A stretch of 64,000 nucleotides of DNA from Luteibacter sp. dw_328 (GCF_018449605.1 NZ_JAAVUW010000001.1:434001-498000), one strand, 5' to 3'; positions 8,684 to 20,056 are shown, counted from the stretch's first letter. The notes: generated by a model not told the origin, from the sequence alone. Numbers and translations: made by a program.

Positions 8684-10105
8684 ATGTACCATCCGGCGAT
8701 GGACGGTTCCTTCGGCATTTCCCTCGACCGCGCAGGACGGCTCTCGCTGTCCGAGCAGATCGCGGACGGTATCCGCGCGGCCATCCGCGAGGGGCGGCTG
8801 GCGCCCGGCGCGCGGTTGCCTTCGTGGAACGACCTCGCCATCCAGCTCGGCGTGGCCCGGGGCACCGTGCGCACGGCCTACGAACGGCTGGCCGATGGCC
8901 AGTTCATCGTTGCAGCGGGCGCTGCTGGAACGCGTGTCGCGCGGCGTCCGCCCGCCATGCGGCCGGAGCCGGAGGCTCCCCGGCCCCGTCGGGCTTTCGG
9001 CGCCTTCGCGTCCGGCCCGACGTTGCCGGCGCCGTTTCAGGTGGGGGTGCCCGCGGCGGATCTTTTCCCGGCGGCGTTGTGGTCGCGCATGCTCGCCCAG
9101 GCGGCGCGCGATGCCGCGATGATGCCGGCTGGCTATCCCGATCCACGTGGCGAGCCGAAGCTGCGTGCGGAGATAGCGGGTTACCTCGCGGTGGCGCGTG
9201 GCTTCGCCTGTCAGCCTTCCCAGGTGTTCGTCACCAACGGTTACGCGGGCGCCCTGAGCATCACCCTGCGCGCGCTCAAGCTGCACGGTGCGCACGCGTG
9301 GGTCGAAGATCCCGGCTACCCCTTCGCACGGACAGCCCTCGCCTGGGCCGGACTCACCTGCGTGCCGGTGCCTGTGGACGGCGAGGGCCTGGACGTGGCC
9401 GCTGGCATGGCACGCGCCCCGGATGCGCGCGTGGCCCTGGTCACGCCAGGTCAGCAGGCCCCGCTGGGCGTGACGCTTTCCCTGGATCGACGGCATGCCC
9501 TGCTGGACTGGGCCCACGCGGGCGACCGCTGGATTGTCGAGGACGACTACCTCGGCGAGCTCCAACTGGCCCGGCGTGCGGCACCCGCACTGGCATCGAT
9601 GGACGCCAGGCGGGTCGTCCATATCGGCACCTTCAGCAAAACGATGTCGCCCGCGCTACGGGTGGGCTATCTGGTCGTGCCGCTCGATCTGGTCGGTCAG
9701 GTGACCGAGGTGGTGGGCACGCTGGATCCCGCGCCGCCCCCTTCCGTCCAGCTGGCGCTGGAGGCGTACATGCGCGACGGCCATTACCTGCGTCACCTGC
9801 GCCGTATGAAGCGTGCCTATGCCGAGCGGCGGGATGCCCTGGTGACGGCGTTGAACGGGTTGGGGATCGATCATGAGTCCGCTGGCCTCGCGATCCACAT
9901 CCGCTTGCCCGAGGGCATGGACGATGTCAGCGTGGCCCGCGACGCACTGGCCGAATACCTTTCACCGATTCCGGTGTCCCCCTGGTACGCGGGTGGGGTT
10001 GAGTCGCGAAGCGGATTGCTTCTGGGTGTCACCAATGTGCCGCCCGAACACGCGGCAGCGTTCGCCGAGCGTCTCTGGCGGATCGTGCAACGCCAGGGCG
10101 CGTGA
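8684..10105 (+). CDS. MocR/PdxR-type regulator (GntR HTH plus aminotransferase domain)
   Basis: 473 residues from the ATG at 8684 (8699 is an alternative). Residues 15-85 are a GntR winged helix-turn-helix (SLSEQIADGIRAAI...GARLPSWNDLAIQLGVARGTVR); residues 115-470 are a fold-type I aminotransferase-like domain with the PLP lysine Lys319 in TFSKTMSP and the VEDDY motif. MocR proteins usually bind PLP-linked effectors and control a neighbouring divergent gene. Here that gene encodes the AhpD-like peroxidase, 94 bp away. The effector is not predictable. Confidence 0.92.
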   Translation: MYHPAMDGSFGISLDRAGRLSLSEQIADGIRAAIREGRLAPGARLPSWNDLAIQLGVARGTVRTAYERLADGQFIVAAGAAGTRVARRPPAMRPEPEAPRPRRAFGAFASGPTLPAPFQVGVPAADLFPAALWSRMLAQAARDAAMMPAGYPDPRGEPKLRAEIAGYLAVARGFACQPSQVFVTNGYAGALSITLRALKLHGAHAWVEDPGYPFARTALAWAGLTCVPVPVDGEGLDVAAGMARAPDARVALVTPGQQAPLGVTLSLDRRHALLDWAHAGDRWIVEDDYLGELQLARRAAPALASMDARRVVHIGTFSKTMSPALRVGYLVVPLDLVGQVTEVVGTLDPAPPPSVQLALEAYMRDGHYLRHLRRMKRAYAERRDALVTALNGLGIDHESAGLAIHIRLPEGMDDVSVARDALAEYLSPIPVSPWYAGGVESRSGLLLGVTNVPPEHAAAFAERLWRIVQRQGA

Positions 10106-10110
10106 GATAA

Positions 10111-11456
<1,346 letters not shown>

Positions 11457-11466
11457 GGCCGTGAAA

Positions 11467-12375
11467 CTATAGCCGATCGCTGTCGCGGTGTTCGCGTAGC
11501 AGGTCCAGGATGGCCGCGGCGTCATCGCCGAAGTCACGGACCGAACGGTCGATCGCTTCGTGGCGGCCGTTGGCGAGATCACGCTCCAACAGCAACCCGA
11601 CCTGCGCCAGGCCGCTGGCTTCGGCCATACCGAGCACGCCCGCCACGCGATGTAGCCAGGCCTGGAGATGGTCGCTGCCAGCCTTCGCCAGCAGGCCGTC
11701 GAGATCGGCGAGGTCGCGGCTAAGCGCATGGTCCAGCGATGCGATCACTTCGGCCAGTGCCGCCTGGCCTCCGAGGGTGCACCTGAGCGCCTCGATGTCG
11801 ACGTGCGGCACGCGTCGTGGCATCGAAAAGGTCATTTCGACGATGACGCGCGTACCGAAGTCGGCGCCCGACTCGATCTGGAGCCGACCGCCAAGGTGCG
11901 CGAGGGTGGCGGCGGGTATGAGGAATTTCGGATCGCTGGCCGTCGTGGCTTCGCCATCATCGGCGACGGTGAGATGCACCGTCTGGCTGGTCCGCGTCTC
12001 GCCCACGAGGTCGACCTGCAGGGCGGCGTAGCCACCTGCGGCGACATCGATCGCACGCTCCAGCAGGTAACCGACGACGCCTCCCAGTTCATCCATCGCA
12101 CCCGTCAGATCGGGCGCCACGGCAGGGTCCACGTCCAGTTCCAGTGTCGTTTGGCGGGCGCGGGCCAGGGGGGCATAGCGACGACCGAGGTGGGCGAGTA
12201 GCGCGGGCAGGTCATCGATCGCGCGGTGCCGACGGAATCGGGAAACAAGGCGTCCGAGTCGTCGCGAGAGGCACGCGAACGCGTGTCGCGAGCTTGGCGT
12301 ACGCGGGTGCGATGTGCTCAACTTCGCGCCCCGTAGGTGGCGCCCCGGAAACGCTTGCCACGGTAGGGACCGCAC
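11467..12375 (-). CDS. soluble RcsD-like protein: degenerate HATPase plus HPt domain
   Basis: Up to 302 residues; the true start is uncertain because the ATG at 12375 leaves only 18 bp to the divergent gene. Residues about 75-185 look like a histidine-kinase ATPase domain, but the N-box Asn is lost (LLERAI) and the DxGxG box reads DDGEAT, so ATP use is doubtful. There is no dimerisation/phosphoacceptor domain. Residues about 205-295 form an HPt domain with phosphoacceptor His242 in LHRVAG. This dead-ATPase/HPt order recalls RcsD, and the divergent gene encodes an RcsB-like regulator. No membrane segment is present, unlike RcsD. Confidence 0.7.
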   Translation of the reverse strand: MRSLPWQAFPGRHLRGAKLSTSHPRTPSSRHAFACLSRRLGRLVSRFRRHRAIDDLPALLAHLGRRYAPLARARQTTLELDVDPAVAPDLTGAMDELGGVVGYLLERAIDVAAGGYAALQVDLVGETRTSQTVHLTVADDGEATTASDPKFLIPAATLAHLGGRLQIESGADFGTRVIVEMTFSMPRRVPHVDIEALRCTLGGQAALAEVIASLDHALSRDLADLDGLLAKAGSDHLQAWLHRVAGVLGMAEASGLAQVGLLLERDLANGRHEAIDRSVRDFGDDAAAILDLLREHRDSDRL

Positions 12376-12393
12376 ATCGGGAAAGGATCACTC

Positions 12394-13032
12394 ATGGTGT
12401 ACCGCGTTATCCTGGCCGACGATCACCCCGTCGTGCTTAAAGGCCTCAGCCTGGCGTTGGCAAAAGACGGTCTCGCGACCATTGTCGGCGAAGCGCAATC
12501 GCCCGACGAACTGCTCGCGCTGCTTGGTGAAGTGGCTTGCGATGCACTGATCACCGACTTCAGCATGCCCGCGCCGGGTCGCGACGGCCTGGCGCTGCTC
12601 GCCGACGTGCGCGCGCGCTTTCCCGAGATGCCGGTGATGGTCATCACGACGCTTGCCAACCCGGCTCTTTACCGCGAAATCCTTGCGACGGGTGTCCGCG
12701 GCTTGATCGGCAAATCCGGCGATGCACGGGAAATTCCGGAGGCGCTGGTGGAGATCGTGTCGAACCATGTCTACCTCGGATCATCGGTACGGGCGTTACT
12801 CGGTGCACCGCCGGGCACGCCGATGGGAAAGTCGGGAACCCTGGCAGACCTGTCACCACGAGAGTTGACCATCCTTCGCCTGTTCGCCGGCGGCAACAGC
12901 GTGACGGACATCGCCCGGGAAACCGGGCGGGGCCTGTCGACCATCAGCCAGCAGAAGACCAATGCGATGCGCAAGCTCGGACTCGAGACGGACGCGGAGA
13001 TCTTCGAGTACATCGATCGGTTGCGACTCTAA
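12394..13032 (+). CDS. RcsB-like NarL/FixJ-family response regulator
   Basis: 212 residues: a receiver domain (1-120) with acidic pair Asp9/Asp10, phosphoacceptor Asp55 in LITDFSMP and Lys107, then a LuxR-type helix-turn-helix (about 148-200). The recognition region TISQQKTNAMRKLGL is close to the corresponding part of RcsB, as are DDHPVVLKG and ITDFSMP. It is divergent from the HPt-domain gene, which is its likely phosphodonor. A hybrid sensor kinase to feed the HPt is not adjacent; the soluble hybrid kinase at 45540 is one candidate in the window. Targets are unknown. Confidence 0.88.
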   Translation: MVYRVILADDHPVVLKGLSLALAKDGLATIVGEAQSPDELLALLGEVACDALITDFSMPAPGRDGLALLADVRARFPEMPVMVITTLANPALYREILATGVRGLIGKSGDAREIPEALVEIVSNHVYLGSSVRALLGAPPGTPMGKSGTLADLSPRELTILRLFAGGNSVTDIARETGRGLSTISQQKTNAMRKLGLETDAEIFEYIDRLRL

Positions 13033-13105
13033 GACGCCTGGGCGAGGGACCGCCGTGACGATAGCGGCAGGACAACGCCCGGACCATGGAAGAATTCTGA
13101 AAACG

Positions 13106-13137
13106 TTGACAACCCATCACATGACGCGGCCTACAAT
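13106..13137 (+). promoter_or_regulatory. possible sigma-70 promoter of pgm
   Basis: TTGACA at 13106-13111 and TACAAT at 13132-13137 are near-consensus -35 and -10 boxes, but the 20-base spacer is longer than usual. They lie 47 bp before the pgm start. Confidence 0.45.
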
Positions 13138-13183
13138 GTCGGGTCGAGGTGCCGCGTGGGCACCGTCCAAGGAGATAGCATCG

Positions 13184-14824
13184 GTGAGCGCCAAGATCAG
13201 TCCGTTCGCGGGCAAGCCCGCAACAGAAGTTCCGTCGGTCGACATCGCTGCGCTCCTTGCCGCCTACCACGATCTGCGGCCGGACCCTTCGGTCCCCGAG
13301 CAGCGCGTGGTGTTCGGAACGTCCGGTCACCGAGGTTCCTCCTTCGATCGCTCGTTCAACGAGTGGCACGTCTGGGCCGTGGTGCAGGCTATCTGCGAGT
13401 ACCGGGCGCAGGCGGGTATCGACGGTCCTCTCTTCGTCGGCATCGACACCCACGCGCTGTCCGGGCCCGCCTACGAGAGCACCCTCGAGGTGCTTGCCGC
13501 GAACGGCGTCCAGGCGCTTGTGTCGACGGCCGGCGAGTTCACGCCGACGCCTGCCGTGTCGCATGCCATTCTTGCGTTCAATCATGGGCGCGACCGCGGC
13601 AAGGCCGATGGCATCGTGATCACGCCGTCACATAACCCGCCCGAAAGCGGCGGCATCAAATACAACCCTCCCCATGGCGGTCCCGCGGACACCGATGCCA
13701 CCTCATGGATCGCTGCGCGTGCGAACGTGCTGATCGAGGGCGATATTCGCGACGTGAAGCGCTTTACGTTCGCACAGGCGCGGCAGGCCGCCACGACGCG
13801 CGAGTACGATTTCCGCGAGCGCTACGTAGAAGACCTGGGCGACGTGCTCGACCTCGAGGTGATCCGCGGCAGCGGCGTTCGCATGGGGGTGGATCCACTC
13901 GGCGGCGCCGGTGTGCACTACTGGGGGATGATCGGCGAGCGCTACGGGCTGGATCTCACGGTCGTCAGTGACGTGGTCGACCCCACGTTCTCCTTCATGT
14001 CGCTGGACTGGGACGGACGCGTTCGCATGGATCCGTCGTCGTCGTACGCCATGCAGCGCCTCATCGGGCTCAAGGACAAGTTCGACGTCGCCTTCGCCTG
14101 TGACACCGACCACGACCGCCACGGTGTCGTCGCACCCAGCGCAGGGCTCATGCAGGCGAACAGCTACCTCGCCACGGCGGCGTGGTACCTGTTCCAGAAC
14201 CGTCCGGGCTGGCGCGATGACGCCGCCGTGGGCAAGACCGCCGTGAGTACGGGGCTGCTCGATCGTATCGCGAAGCATCTGCGCCGGCCGTTGCTCGAGG
14301 TGCCCGTGGGCTTCAAGTATTTCGTTTCAGGCCTCTACGACGGCAGCCTGGGCTTCGGCTGCGAAGAAAGCGCGGGTGCCTCGTTCCTGACTCGAAACGC
14401 GGCGGCCTGGTCGACCGACAAGGACGGCATCGCCGCGGCACTGTTGGCGGGTGAAATGACGGCGAAGCTGGGGCGCGATCCCGGCCTGATATACCGCCAG
14501 ATCACCGACACGCTGGGCGATCCCGCCAACGCGCGTATCGATGCGCCCGCCACCCATGCCCAGAAGAGCCGCCTGTCCAAGTTGGCCCCCGAGCAGGTCA
14601 CCTCGAAGACGCTGGCCGGCGACCCCATCGTCGCGATCGTGAACCAGGCCAACGGGCAGGCGATCGGCGGCATCAAGGTCATGTCGGATCAGGCCTGGTT
14701 TGCGGCCCGGCCGTCAGGAACCGAGGACATCTACAAGGTCTACGGCGAGAGCTTCCGTGGCAAGGAACATCTGGCCAAGGTGCTTGAAGAGGCCCAGGCG
14801 ATGGTCGACGGCGCGCTCGGCTAG
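13184..14824 (+). CDS. pgm: phosphoglucomutase (alpha-D-glucose phosphate-specific)
   Basis: 546 residues from a GTG at 13184 preceded by AAGGAG; this length equals E. coli Pgm, whereas the frame is open a further 74 codons upstream into the previous gene. It interconverts glucose-1-phosphate and glucose-6-phosphate. Seen: the catalytic phosphoserine Ser149 in ITPSHNPP, the metal loop DTDHDRHG, the sugar-binding CEESAGASF segment and the C-terminal phosphate-binding [11 protein letters not shown] promoter is likely just upstream. With zwf 4 kb away it supplies glucose-6-phosphate for the pentose phosphate route and G1P for envelope sugars. Confidence 0.97.
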   Translation: MSAKISPFAGKPATEVPSVDIAALLAAYHDLRPDPSVPEQRVVFGTSGHRGSSFDRSFNEWHVWAVVQAICEYRAQAGIDGPLFVGIDTHALSGPAYESTLEVLAANGVQALVSTAGEFTPTPAVSHAILAFNHGRDRGKADGIVITPSHNPPESGGIKYNPPHGGPADTDATSWIAARANVLIEGDIRDVKRFTFAQARQAATTREYDFRERYVEDLGDVLDLEVIRGSGVRMGVDPLGGAGVHYWGMIGERYGLDLTVVSDVVDPTFSFMSLDWDGRVRMDPSSSYAMQRLIGLKDKFDVAFACDTDHDRHGVVAPSAGLMQANSYLATAAWYLFQNRPGWRDDAAVGKTAVSTGLLDRIAKHLRRPLLEVPVGFKYFVSGLYDGSLGFGCEESAGASFLTRNAAAWSTDKDGIAAALLAGEMTAKLGRDPGLIYRQITDTLGDPANARIDAPATHAQKSRLSKLAPEQVTSKTLAGDPIVAIVNQANGQAIGGIKVMSDQAWFAARPSGTEDIYKVYGESFRGKEHLAKVLEEAQAMVDGALG

Positions 14825-14865
14825 GTGCTTTCGGCCTAAAGAAACGCGAAGTCGCGCCGAAATGG

Positions 14866-16806
14866 GTGTTCCACATCCCCGATCCGGCCGCCTTCGTGAA
14901 TCTTTTTCGTTCCACCCAGACAAGGTATACCGCCTTCGTCCTGGCGTATTTTCTTGCGCTCGTCGTCCTGACCTTCGTTGTGATCCGGCTGTACGTGACG
15001 CCCGACCTTCGTCGCAGCGAGGCCGAACTGGTCGGTCGCAATGTGGACGAGATTGGTCTTGCCATCACCAACAAGCTGCACCAGGTCGAGGCGCAGCAGC
15101 GCAGCATCACGCAGAGCGTGGCGCTGATGGACAGCGCCTCGATCGACCGGTTGCAGCCTGGCCTTGTCGACCAGTACGGCGACCAGGACGTATTTGGCGG
15201 CGGTATCTGGCCGTTGCCGTTCAAGCGCGAGGCCACGAAGGAGCGTGACAGCACGTTCTTCGCGCGCGATGCCGCCACCGGCAAGCTTGTCGTCAACACC
15301 CACTGGAACCAGCCCGATGCCCTGAAGTACTGGGAGCAGAGCTGGTACAAGAACGGCCTGACCGCGCCGCGCGGACATTGCCTCTGGGCGGACGCCTATA
15401 AGGACGCCGCCAGTGCGCAGCCGCGCACGAATTGCGCCATGGCCATCTACCAGGGCGACGAGATCTTCGGCGTCTCCACGGTGGATGTCACGTTGGGCTT
15501 CTTCAATCGTCTCGTCGCCGACATGGAAGGCAAGGTGCATGGCCAGATCCTGATCGTCGAGCCGAACGGTACGATCGTCAGTAACACCACCTATATCAAG
15601 GACGAGATCGTCCTGAAAAAGCTGGCCGACCTCGCGGCGACGTCGCCGATGATCGCGCAGGTCAAGGACGCCATGCCCGAGCTGGGCAAGGCAAAGCAGG
15701 TCGAGCGCGACTACGTGGACGGCGAATCGCAGACGCTGTTCCTGCGACCGATCGTGGGGACACCATGGGTGCTTGCGACGAGCCTGCCCACGCGCCTGCT
15801 CACACAGGACAGCAGCCGGATCATGACCAAGCTGGCCGAAGTGCAGCTACCGCTCGCCCTTCTGCTGCTGGCGGCGCTCATCTTCGGTATTCGCCTGCTG
15901 ATGAAACAGCTGGACACGTTGAAGGACAACATCGAAGAGCTCAATTCGGGCGAAGCCGACCTCGCACGTCGCCTGCCTGCGGGCAGCGGTAGCGAGTACA
16001 ACGCCGTGGTCGACAGCTTCAACCGTTTCATTGCCCGCCTGCAGGACATGATGCGCCGCGTGCAATCGAGCTCGACGGCGATCTCGTCGGCGGCCACCCA
16101 GATCGCCAGCGGCAACATGGATCTCTCGCAGCGCACCGAGGAGCAGGCCAGCTCGCTGGAAGAAACCGCGGCCTCGATGGAAGAGCTCACCGCTACGGTG
16201 CGACAGAACGCCGAGAACGCCAAGCAGGCCAATACACTGGCGCGCGCCGCCGCCGCCGCGGCGCATCGTGGCAGCGATGTCGTCGCCCAGGTGGTCACGA
16301 CGATGGGCGCGATCAGCGACTCGTCGGCGAAGATCGCCGATATCGTCAGCGTCATCGATGGCATCGCCTTCCAGACCAACCTGCTCGCACTGAACGCGGC
16401 GGTGGAAGCGGCACGCGCTGGCGAGCAGGGGCGTGGTTTTGCGGTGGTCGCCGGTGAAGTGCGCAGCCTCGCGCAGAGTTCGGCATCGGCAGCGCGTGAC
16501 ATCAAGGCGCTGATTGCCGGGTCGGCGGACGACGTGTCACTTGGCGCCGAGCTGGTCAAGCGCACCGGTGCGAGCATGAGTGAGCTCACGGGCAACGTCA
16601 CCCGTGTTGCCGCCTTCATGGAAGAGATCATGGCTGCCAGCCAGGAGCAGAGCCAGGGCATCGATGAGGTCAGCCGCACGGTGACCCAGCTGGACGACAT
16701 GACGCAGCAGAACGCGGCCCTTGTTGAAGAAGCTGCCGCGGCAGCCAAGGCGATGGAAGAACAGACGCATAGGCTGGAAGAGGTAGTCGGCGGTTTCCGG
16801 CTCTAA
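14866..16806 (+). CDS. methyl-accepting chemotaxis protein with periplasmic dCache-type sensor
   Basis: 646 residues from a GTG at 14866 (no clear ribosome site). Order: TM1 (22-44), a large periplasmic domain of the Cache type (about 50-315, with GGIWPLPF and [16 protein letters not shown]), TM2 (about 328-346), HAMP, then the cytoplasmic coiled-coil signalling domain whose hairpin tip has the invariant [20 protein letters not shown]. Methylation-helix sequences such as [21 protein letters not shown] are present. No C-terminal CheR-binding pentapeptide is seen. No che genes lie nearby; the ligand is unknown, although such domains often bind small organic acids or amino acids. Confidence 0.94.
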   Translation: MFHIPDPAAFVNLFRSTQTRYTAFVLAYFLALVVLTFVVIRLYVTPDLRRSEAELVGRNVDEIGLAITNKLHQVEAQQRSITQSVALMDSASIDRLQPGLVDQYGDQDVFGGGIWPLPFKREATKERDSTFFARDAATGKLVVNTHWNQPDALKYWEQSWYKNGLTAPRGHCLWADAYKDAASAQPRTNCAMAIYQGDEIFGVSTVDVTLGFFNRLVADMEGKVHGQILIVEPNGTIVSNTTYIKDEIVLKKLADLAATSPMIAQVKDAMPELGKAKQVERDYVDGESQTLFLRPIVGTPWVLATSLPTRLLTQDSSRIMTKLAEVQLPLALLLLAALIFGIRLLMKQLDTLKDNIEELNSGEADLARRLPAGSGSEYNAVVDSFNRFIARLQDMMRRVQSSSTAISSAATQIASGNMDLSQRTEEQASSLEETAASMEELTATVRQNAENAKQANTLARAAAAAAHRGSDVVAQVVTTMGAISDSSAKIADIVSVIDGIAFQTNLLALNAAVEAARAGEQGRGFAVVAGEVRSLAQSSASAARDIKALIAGSADDVSLGAELVKRTGASMSELTGNVTRVAAFMEEIMAASQEQSQGIDEVSRTVTQLDDMTQQNAALVEEAAAAAKAMEEQTHRLEEVVGGFRL

Positions 16807-16858
16807 AGTGCTGGGTGCGGCTGGTAGTATCGCAGCCGTCCCCAACAGGTTTCCGTCG

Positions 16859-17425
16859 ATGTCCGCCAACACTACGGCGCCGATCCGCGTACTCGTCGGT
16901 TCGCGCAACCCCGTCAAGATCGGCGCTGTGCGCAATGCACTGGCGCCGCTGTTTCCCGGCAGGCTATTGGAATGCGAGGGTATGCACGCACCGTCCGGCG
17001 TGCCCGACCAGCCGATGACCGCCGCAGAGACTCGCCAAGGTGCGGTCAACCGGATGAACTTCTGCCGGCAACACGGAGACGCGGATTTCTACGTCGCCCT
17101 TGAGGGCGGCGTGGATGTGACCGAGGATGGCCCCGGCACGTTCGGCTATGTCGCGATAGCCAGCCTTGGCTATGTGTCGGTCGGCTGTAGCGCATGGTTG
17201 CCGCTGCCACCGGCCGTGTATGAAGCCTTGCTCGACGGCGAAGAACTCGGCCATGTCATGGACCGGTTGTTCGGCACGGTCAACATCAAGCAGCAGGGCG
17301 GGGCGATCGGCCTGGTCACCAACGGGCATGCGACGCGCGAAGGCGCGTACACGCAGGCCTTGGTGCTGGCGATGGCTCCGTTTCTGCACCCGGAGCTTTA
17401 TGGGCTGGGGGATTCGGCGGATTGA
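16859..17425 (+). CDS. yjjX: inosine/xanthosine triphosphatase, YjjX family
   Basis: 188 residues from the ATG at 16859, where family homology begins (VLVGSRNPVKIGAVRNAL). YjjX hydrolyses non-canonical ITP and XTP so they are not built into nucleic acids. Conserved pieces are SGVPDQPMTAAETRQGAVNR, the acidic FYVALEGGVD and the C-terminal IGLVTNGHATREGAYTQAL. It starts 52 bp after the chemoreceptor gene and may share its transcript. A palindromic repeat cluster follows. Confidence 0.92.
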   Translation: MSANTTAPIRVLVGSRNPVKIGAVRNALAPLFPGRLLECEGMHAPSGVPDQPMTAAETRQGAVNRMNFCRQHGDADFYVALEGGVDVTEDGPGTFGYVAIASLGYVSVGCSAWLPLPPAVYEALLDGEELGHVMDRLFGTVNIKQQGGAIGLVTNGHATREGAYTQALVLAMAPFLHPELYGLGDSAD

Positions 17426-17450
17426 GGTGGGTTGAGGTGGATTGAGGCGA
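17420..17450. repeat. 10-bp imperfect tandem repeat, three copies
   Basis: Three consecutive units of the form (A/G)TTGAGG(T/C)(G)(G/A) occupy 17421-17450, beginning inside the last codons of yjjX and running to the palindromic element. It looks like replication slippage. Confidence 0.6.
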
Positions 17451-17572
17451 AGAGCTTCGCCGATGAATCGGCTCCTACCGGGCAGGCACGGCCCAAGCAG
17501 GGCACGGCCCAGGCGGGGCGCAACCCAAGCGGGGAACGACACCCCGCTCGGTAGGTGCCGATTTATCGGCGA
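17446..17572. repeat. paired palindromic intergenic repeat (REP/BIME-like), copy A
   Basis: Two inverted copies of a 22-base unit: TCGCCGATGAATCGGCTCCTAC-type at 17457-17478 and its complement-like GTAGGTGCCGATTTATCGGCGA-type at 17551-17572. The first arm is preceded by a hairpin GGCGAA/TTCGCC (17446-17461). Between the arms lie two imperfect repeats of GGCACGGCCCAAGC. The same unit recurs at 28603, 59107 and, as variants, 39307 and 60011. Lying between yjjX and a convergent SDR gene, it probably also ends transcription. Confidence 0.8.
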
Positions 17573-17584
17573 TGCTTTTGACGC

Positions 17585-18331
17585 TTAGCGCATGCCACCC
17601 GACGCGACGATCAGCTCGCCGGTCAGCCAGCCTGCGTCGTCCGAGGCAAGGAAGGTGACGATCGGCGCGATGTCGCCTACCTGGCCAATGCGGCCGAGCG
17701 GGGTCTGGCCGGCGGCCCAGGCCTCGAAGTCCGAACCGATGAAGCCGGCCGTCTCGGTGCCTTCGGTCTGCACCATGCCCGGGTTGACCGAGTTCACACG
17801 GATGCCGCGCGGACCCAGTTCGCGGGAAAGCACGCCGGTGATAGCGTCGACGGCGCCCTTGGTACCCGTGTAGACGGCGCTCTCGGCGGGCGTGATGCGA
17901 GTCACGGCCGAACCGATGTTGATGATGCTGCCGCCCTTGCCGAGGTGCTTCGAAGCAGCCTGGCTGACCTGGATCACGCCGAGCACGTTGACGTTGAAGG
18001 TGCGGTGGAACAGTTCTTCGGTCGTCGTGTCGATCGAGGCGAACTCGTAGACGCCCGAGTTGTTCACAAGGATGTCCAGACGGCCAAAGTGTTCGATGGC
18101 GGCATTGACGATGCCCTCGGCATCTTTCTGCTTGGACACGTCGCCACCGACGGCGATGGCCTTGCCACCCGCGGCCTGGATCTCGGCGACGACCTTGTCG
18201 GCACCGGCCTTGCTCGAGGCGTAGTTGACGACGACGGCGGCGCCCTCGGCAGCCAGCGACTTGGCAATGGCGGCGCCGATGCCCTTGGAAGCGCCCGTGA
18301 CGACCGCGACTTTCTCTTTCAGCTTGCTCAT
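17585..18331 (-). CDS. short-chain dehydrogenase/reductase (glucose/3-oxoacyl reductase-like)
   Basis: 248 residues, classical SDR. Seen: the cofactor motif TGASKGIG (12-19), NNSG, and a catalytic Ser with Tyr-x-x-x-Lys (YTGTK), so the active site is complete. The residues after the second strand (NYASSKAG) favour NADP(H). It resembles the broad 3-oxoacyl-ACP reductase / glucose 1-dehydrogenase group; the substrate cannot be named. It is divergent from zwf with 220 bp between starts and convergent to yjjX across repeat copy A. Confidence 0.9.
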   Translation of the reverse strand: MSKLKEKVAVVTGASKGIGAAIAKSLAAEGAAVVVNYASSKAGADKVVAEIQAAGGKAIAVGGDVSKQKDAEGIVNAAIEHFGRLDILVNNSGVYEFASIDTTTEELFHRTFNVNVLGVIQVSQAASKHLGKGGSIINIGSAVTRITPAESAVYTGTKGAVDAITGVLSRELGPRGIRVNSVNPGMVQTEGTETAGFIGSDFEAWAAGQTPLGRIGQVGDIAPIVTFLASDDAGWLTGELIVASGGMR

Positions 18332-18551
18332 GGTTCGGTGTTCCCTGGTGGTTGGATGAAATAGCTCCAGCCATGCATGGGGACGCTATGTCACCACCTG
18401 TCATACGTGGCCGGTCATAACACTTATGCCGCCCACGCAAGATTCATTTAGATCGAGGCACTTGAAAGGGCGCTGCGGCACCGCATCATTCATCCGTCCC
18501 GTGACGGCGAGTGCGCCGCCCCATCTCCAGCCTCCCCGGAAATCTTTCGCC

Positions 18552-20039
18552 ATGACCGCTTCAACCCAGCTCGAACCCGTCGCTTCCTTCGATTACGTGA
18601 TCTTCGGCGCCACCGGCGATCTCACCATGCGCAAGCTGCTGCCCGCGCTGTACCGCCGTTTCGCCGAAGGCCAGATCACCGCGGACTCGCGTATCGTCGG
18701 CACGGCGCGTTCGCCGCTGGATGACGAGACCTACCGTGAGCGCGCCCGCAAAGCGTTGAGTGAACATGTCCGCGCCGACGAGTTGATCGACGCGACGGTA
18801 AACCGGTTCCTCCGCCTGGTTCACTATGTAAGCCTCAATGGCGCGGAATCGACCGGTAACTGGGACGGCCTGAAGAGCCTTCTCGAGTCCAACGCCAGCG
18901 CCGATCGCGTCCGCGTGTTTTACCTGGCGACCGCGCCGGATCTCTACGGCGACATCGCCCGCAATGTCTCCGAGAAAGGCCTGCGCAGTGAGACCTCGCG
19001 CATCGTGCTGGAGAAGCCGATCGGCACCGACCTGGACACCGCGCGCAAGGTCAACGAGAACGTCGGCCGCTACTTCCCGGAAAACAGCATCTTCCGCATC
19101 GATCATTACCTGGGCAAGGAAGCGGTGCAGAACATCATCGCGCTCCGCTTCGCCAACCCGATGCTCGAGCGCATGTGGGACCGCGAGTCGATCGACTACG
19201 TGCAGATCACCGCCGCGGAGACCGTGGGCCTCGAGGGTCGCGGCGGCTACTACGACGGCTCTGGCGCCCTGCGCGACATGATCCAGAACCACCTGCTGCA
19301 GGTGCTGACCGTGGTGGCCATGGAGCGCCCGGGCTCGCTCGATGCCGACGCCCTGCGCGACGAGAAGGTGCGCGTGTTGAAGTCGCTCAAGCCGCTCGAT
19401 CGCAACAACCTGCGCGCCAATGTCGCTCGTGGCCAGTACGTGCAGGGCACGGCCGGCGGCAAGTCGGTGCCCGCATATCGTGAGGAACTGCCGGGCGAGA
19501 CCGAGAGCAACACGGAAACCTTCGTTGCGCTCAAGGCGGAGATCGATAACGAGCGTTGGCAGGGCGTGCCGTTCTATCTGCGCTCGGGCAAGCGCATGCC
19601 GGAGAAGGTAACCGAGGTGGTGGTGCAGTTCCGCGCCGGTGAGCCCGGTCTGTTCGGTGAGGCGCGTCCGGGCAGCCGCCTGGTCATCCGGGTGCAGCCG
19701 AACGAGAGCGTCACCCTGCCGCTGTTCGTCAAGCACCCGGGCAACAGCTTCGGCCTGGACGAAGTCGATGCGCTATCGAAGCTCGGTCAGCCGGAACGGA
19801 TTCGTTACCGCGACTCGTATGAGGGCCTGATGCTCGATGCGGTCAAGGGTAGCCCGGCGTTGTTCGTGCGCAAGGACGAGACCGAAGCCGCCTGGCAGTG
19901 GGTCACGCCGATCCTCGAGGGTTGGAGCCAGGATACGAAGGGTCCGGACAGCTATGAGGCGGGCACGTGGGGTCCGGAGTCGGCGCGTGCGCTTTTGCAG
20001 CAGGCGGGGCATGTGTGGGTTGAGGATATCGCTGCCTGA
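18552..20039 (+). CDS. zwf: glucose-6-phosphate 1-dehydrogenase
   Basis: 495 residues from the ATG at 18552; the open frame 42 codons upstream has no family resemblance. It makes 6-phosphogluconolactone and NADPH, the entry to the pentose phosphate and Entner-Doudoroff routes. Seen: the nucleotide-binding FGATGDLTMRK (18-28), the active-site RIDHYLGKE (about 184-192), EKPIGTDL, and the C-terminal YEGLMLDA. No pgl, edd or eda follows; the next gene is a convergent MocR regulator. Its NADPH would feed the many reductases in this window. Confidence 0.97.
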   Translation: MTASTQLEPVASFDYVIFGATGDLTMRKLLPALYRRFAEGQITADSRIVGTARSPLDDETYRERARKALSEHVRADELIDATVNRFLRLVHYVSLNGAESTGNWDGLKSLLESNASADRVRVFYLATAPDLYGDIARNVSEKGLRSETSRIVLEKPIGTDLDTARKVNENVGRYFPENSIFRIDHYLGKEAVQNIIALRFANPMLERMWDRESIDYVQITAAETVGLEGRGGYYDGSGALRDMIQNHLLQVLTVVAMERPGSLDADALRDEKVRVLKSLKPLDRNNLRANVARGQYVQGTAGGKSVPAYREELPGETESNTETFVALKAEIDNERWQGVPFYLRSGKRMPEKVTEVVVQFRAGEPGLFGEARPGSRLVIRVQPNESVTLPLFVKHPGNSFGLDEVDALSKLGQPERIRYRDSYEGLMLDAVKGSPALFVRKDETEAAWQWVTPILEGWSQDTKGPDSYEAGTWGPESARALLQQAGHVWVEDIAA

Positions 20040-20056
20040 CGGGTTCATGTAATCGG

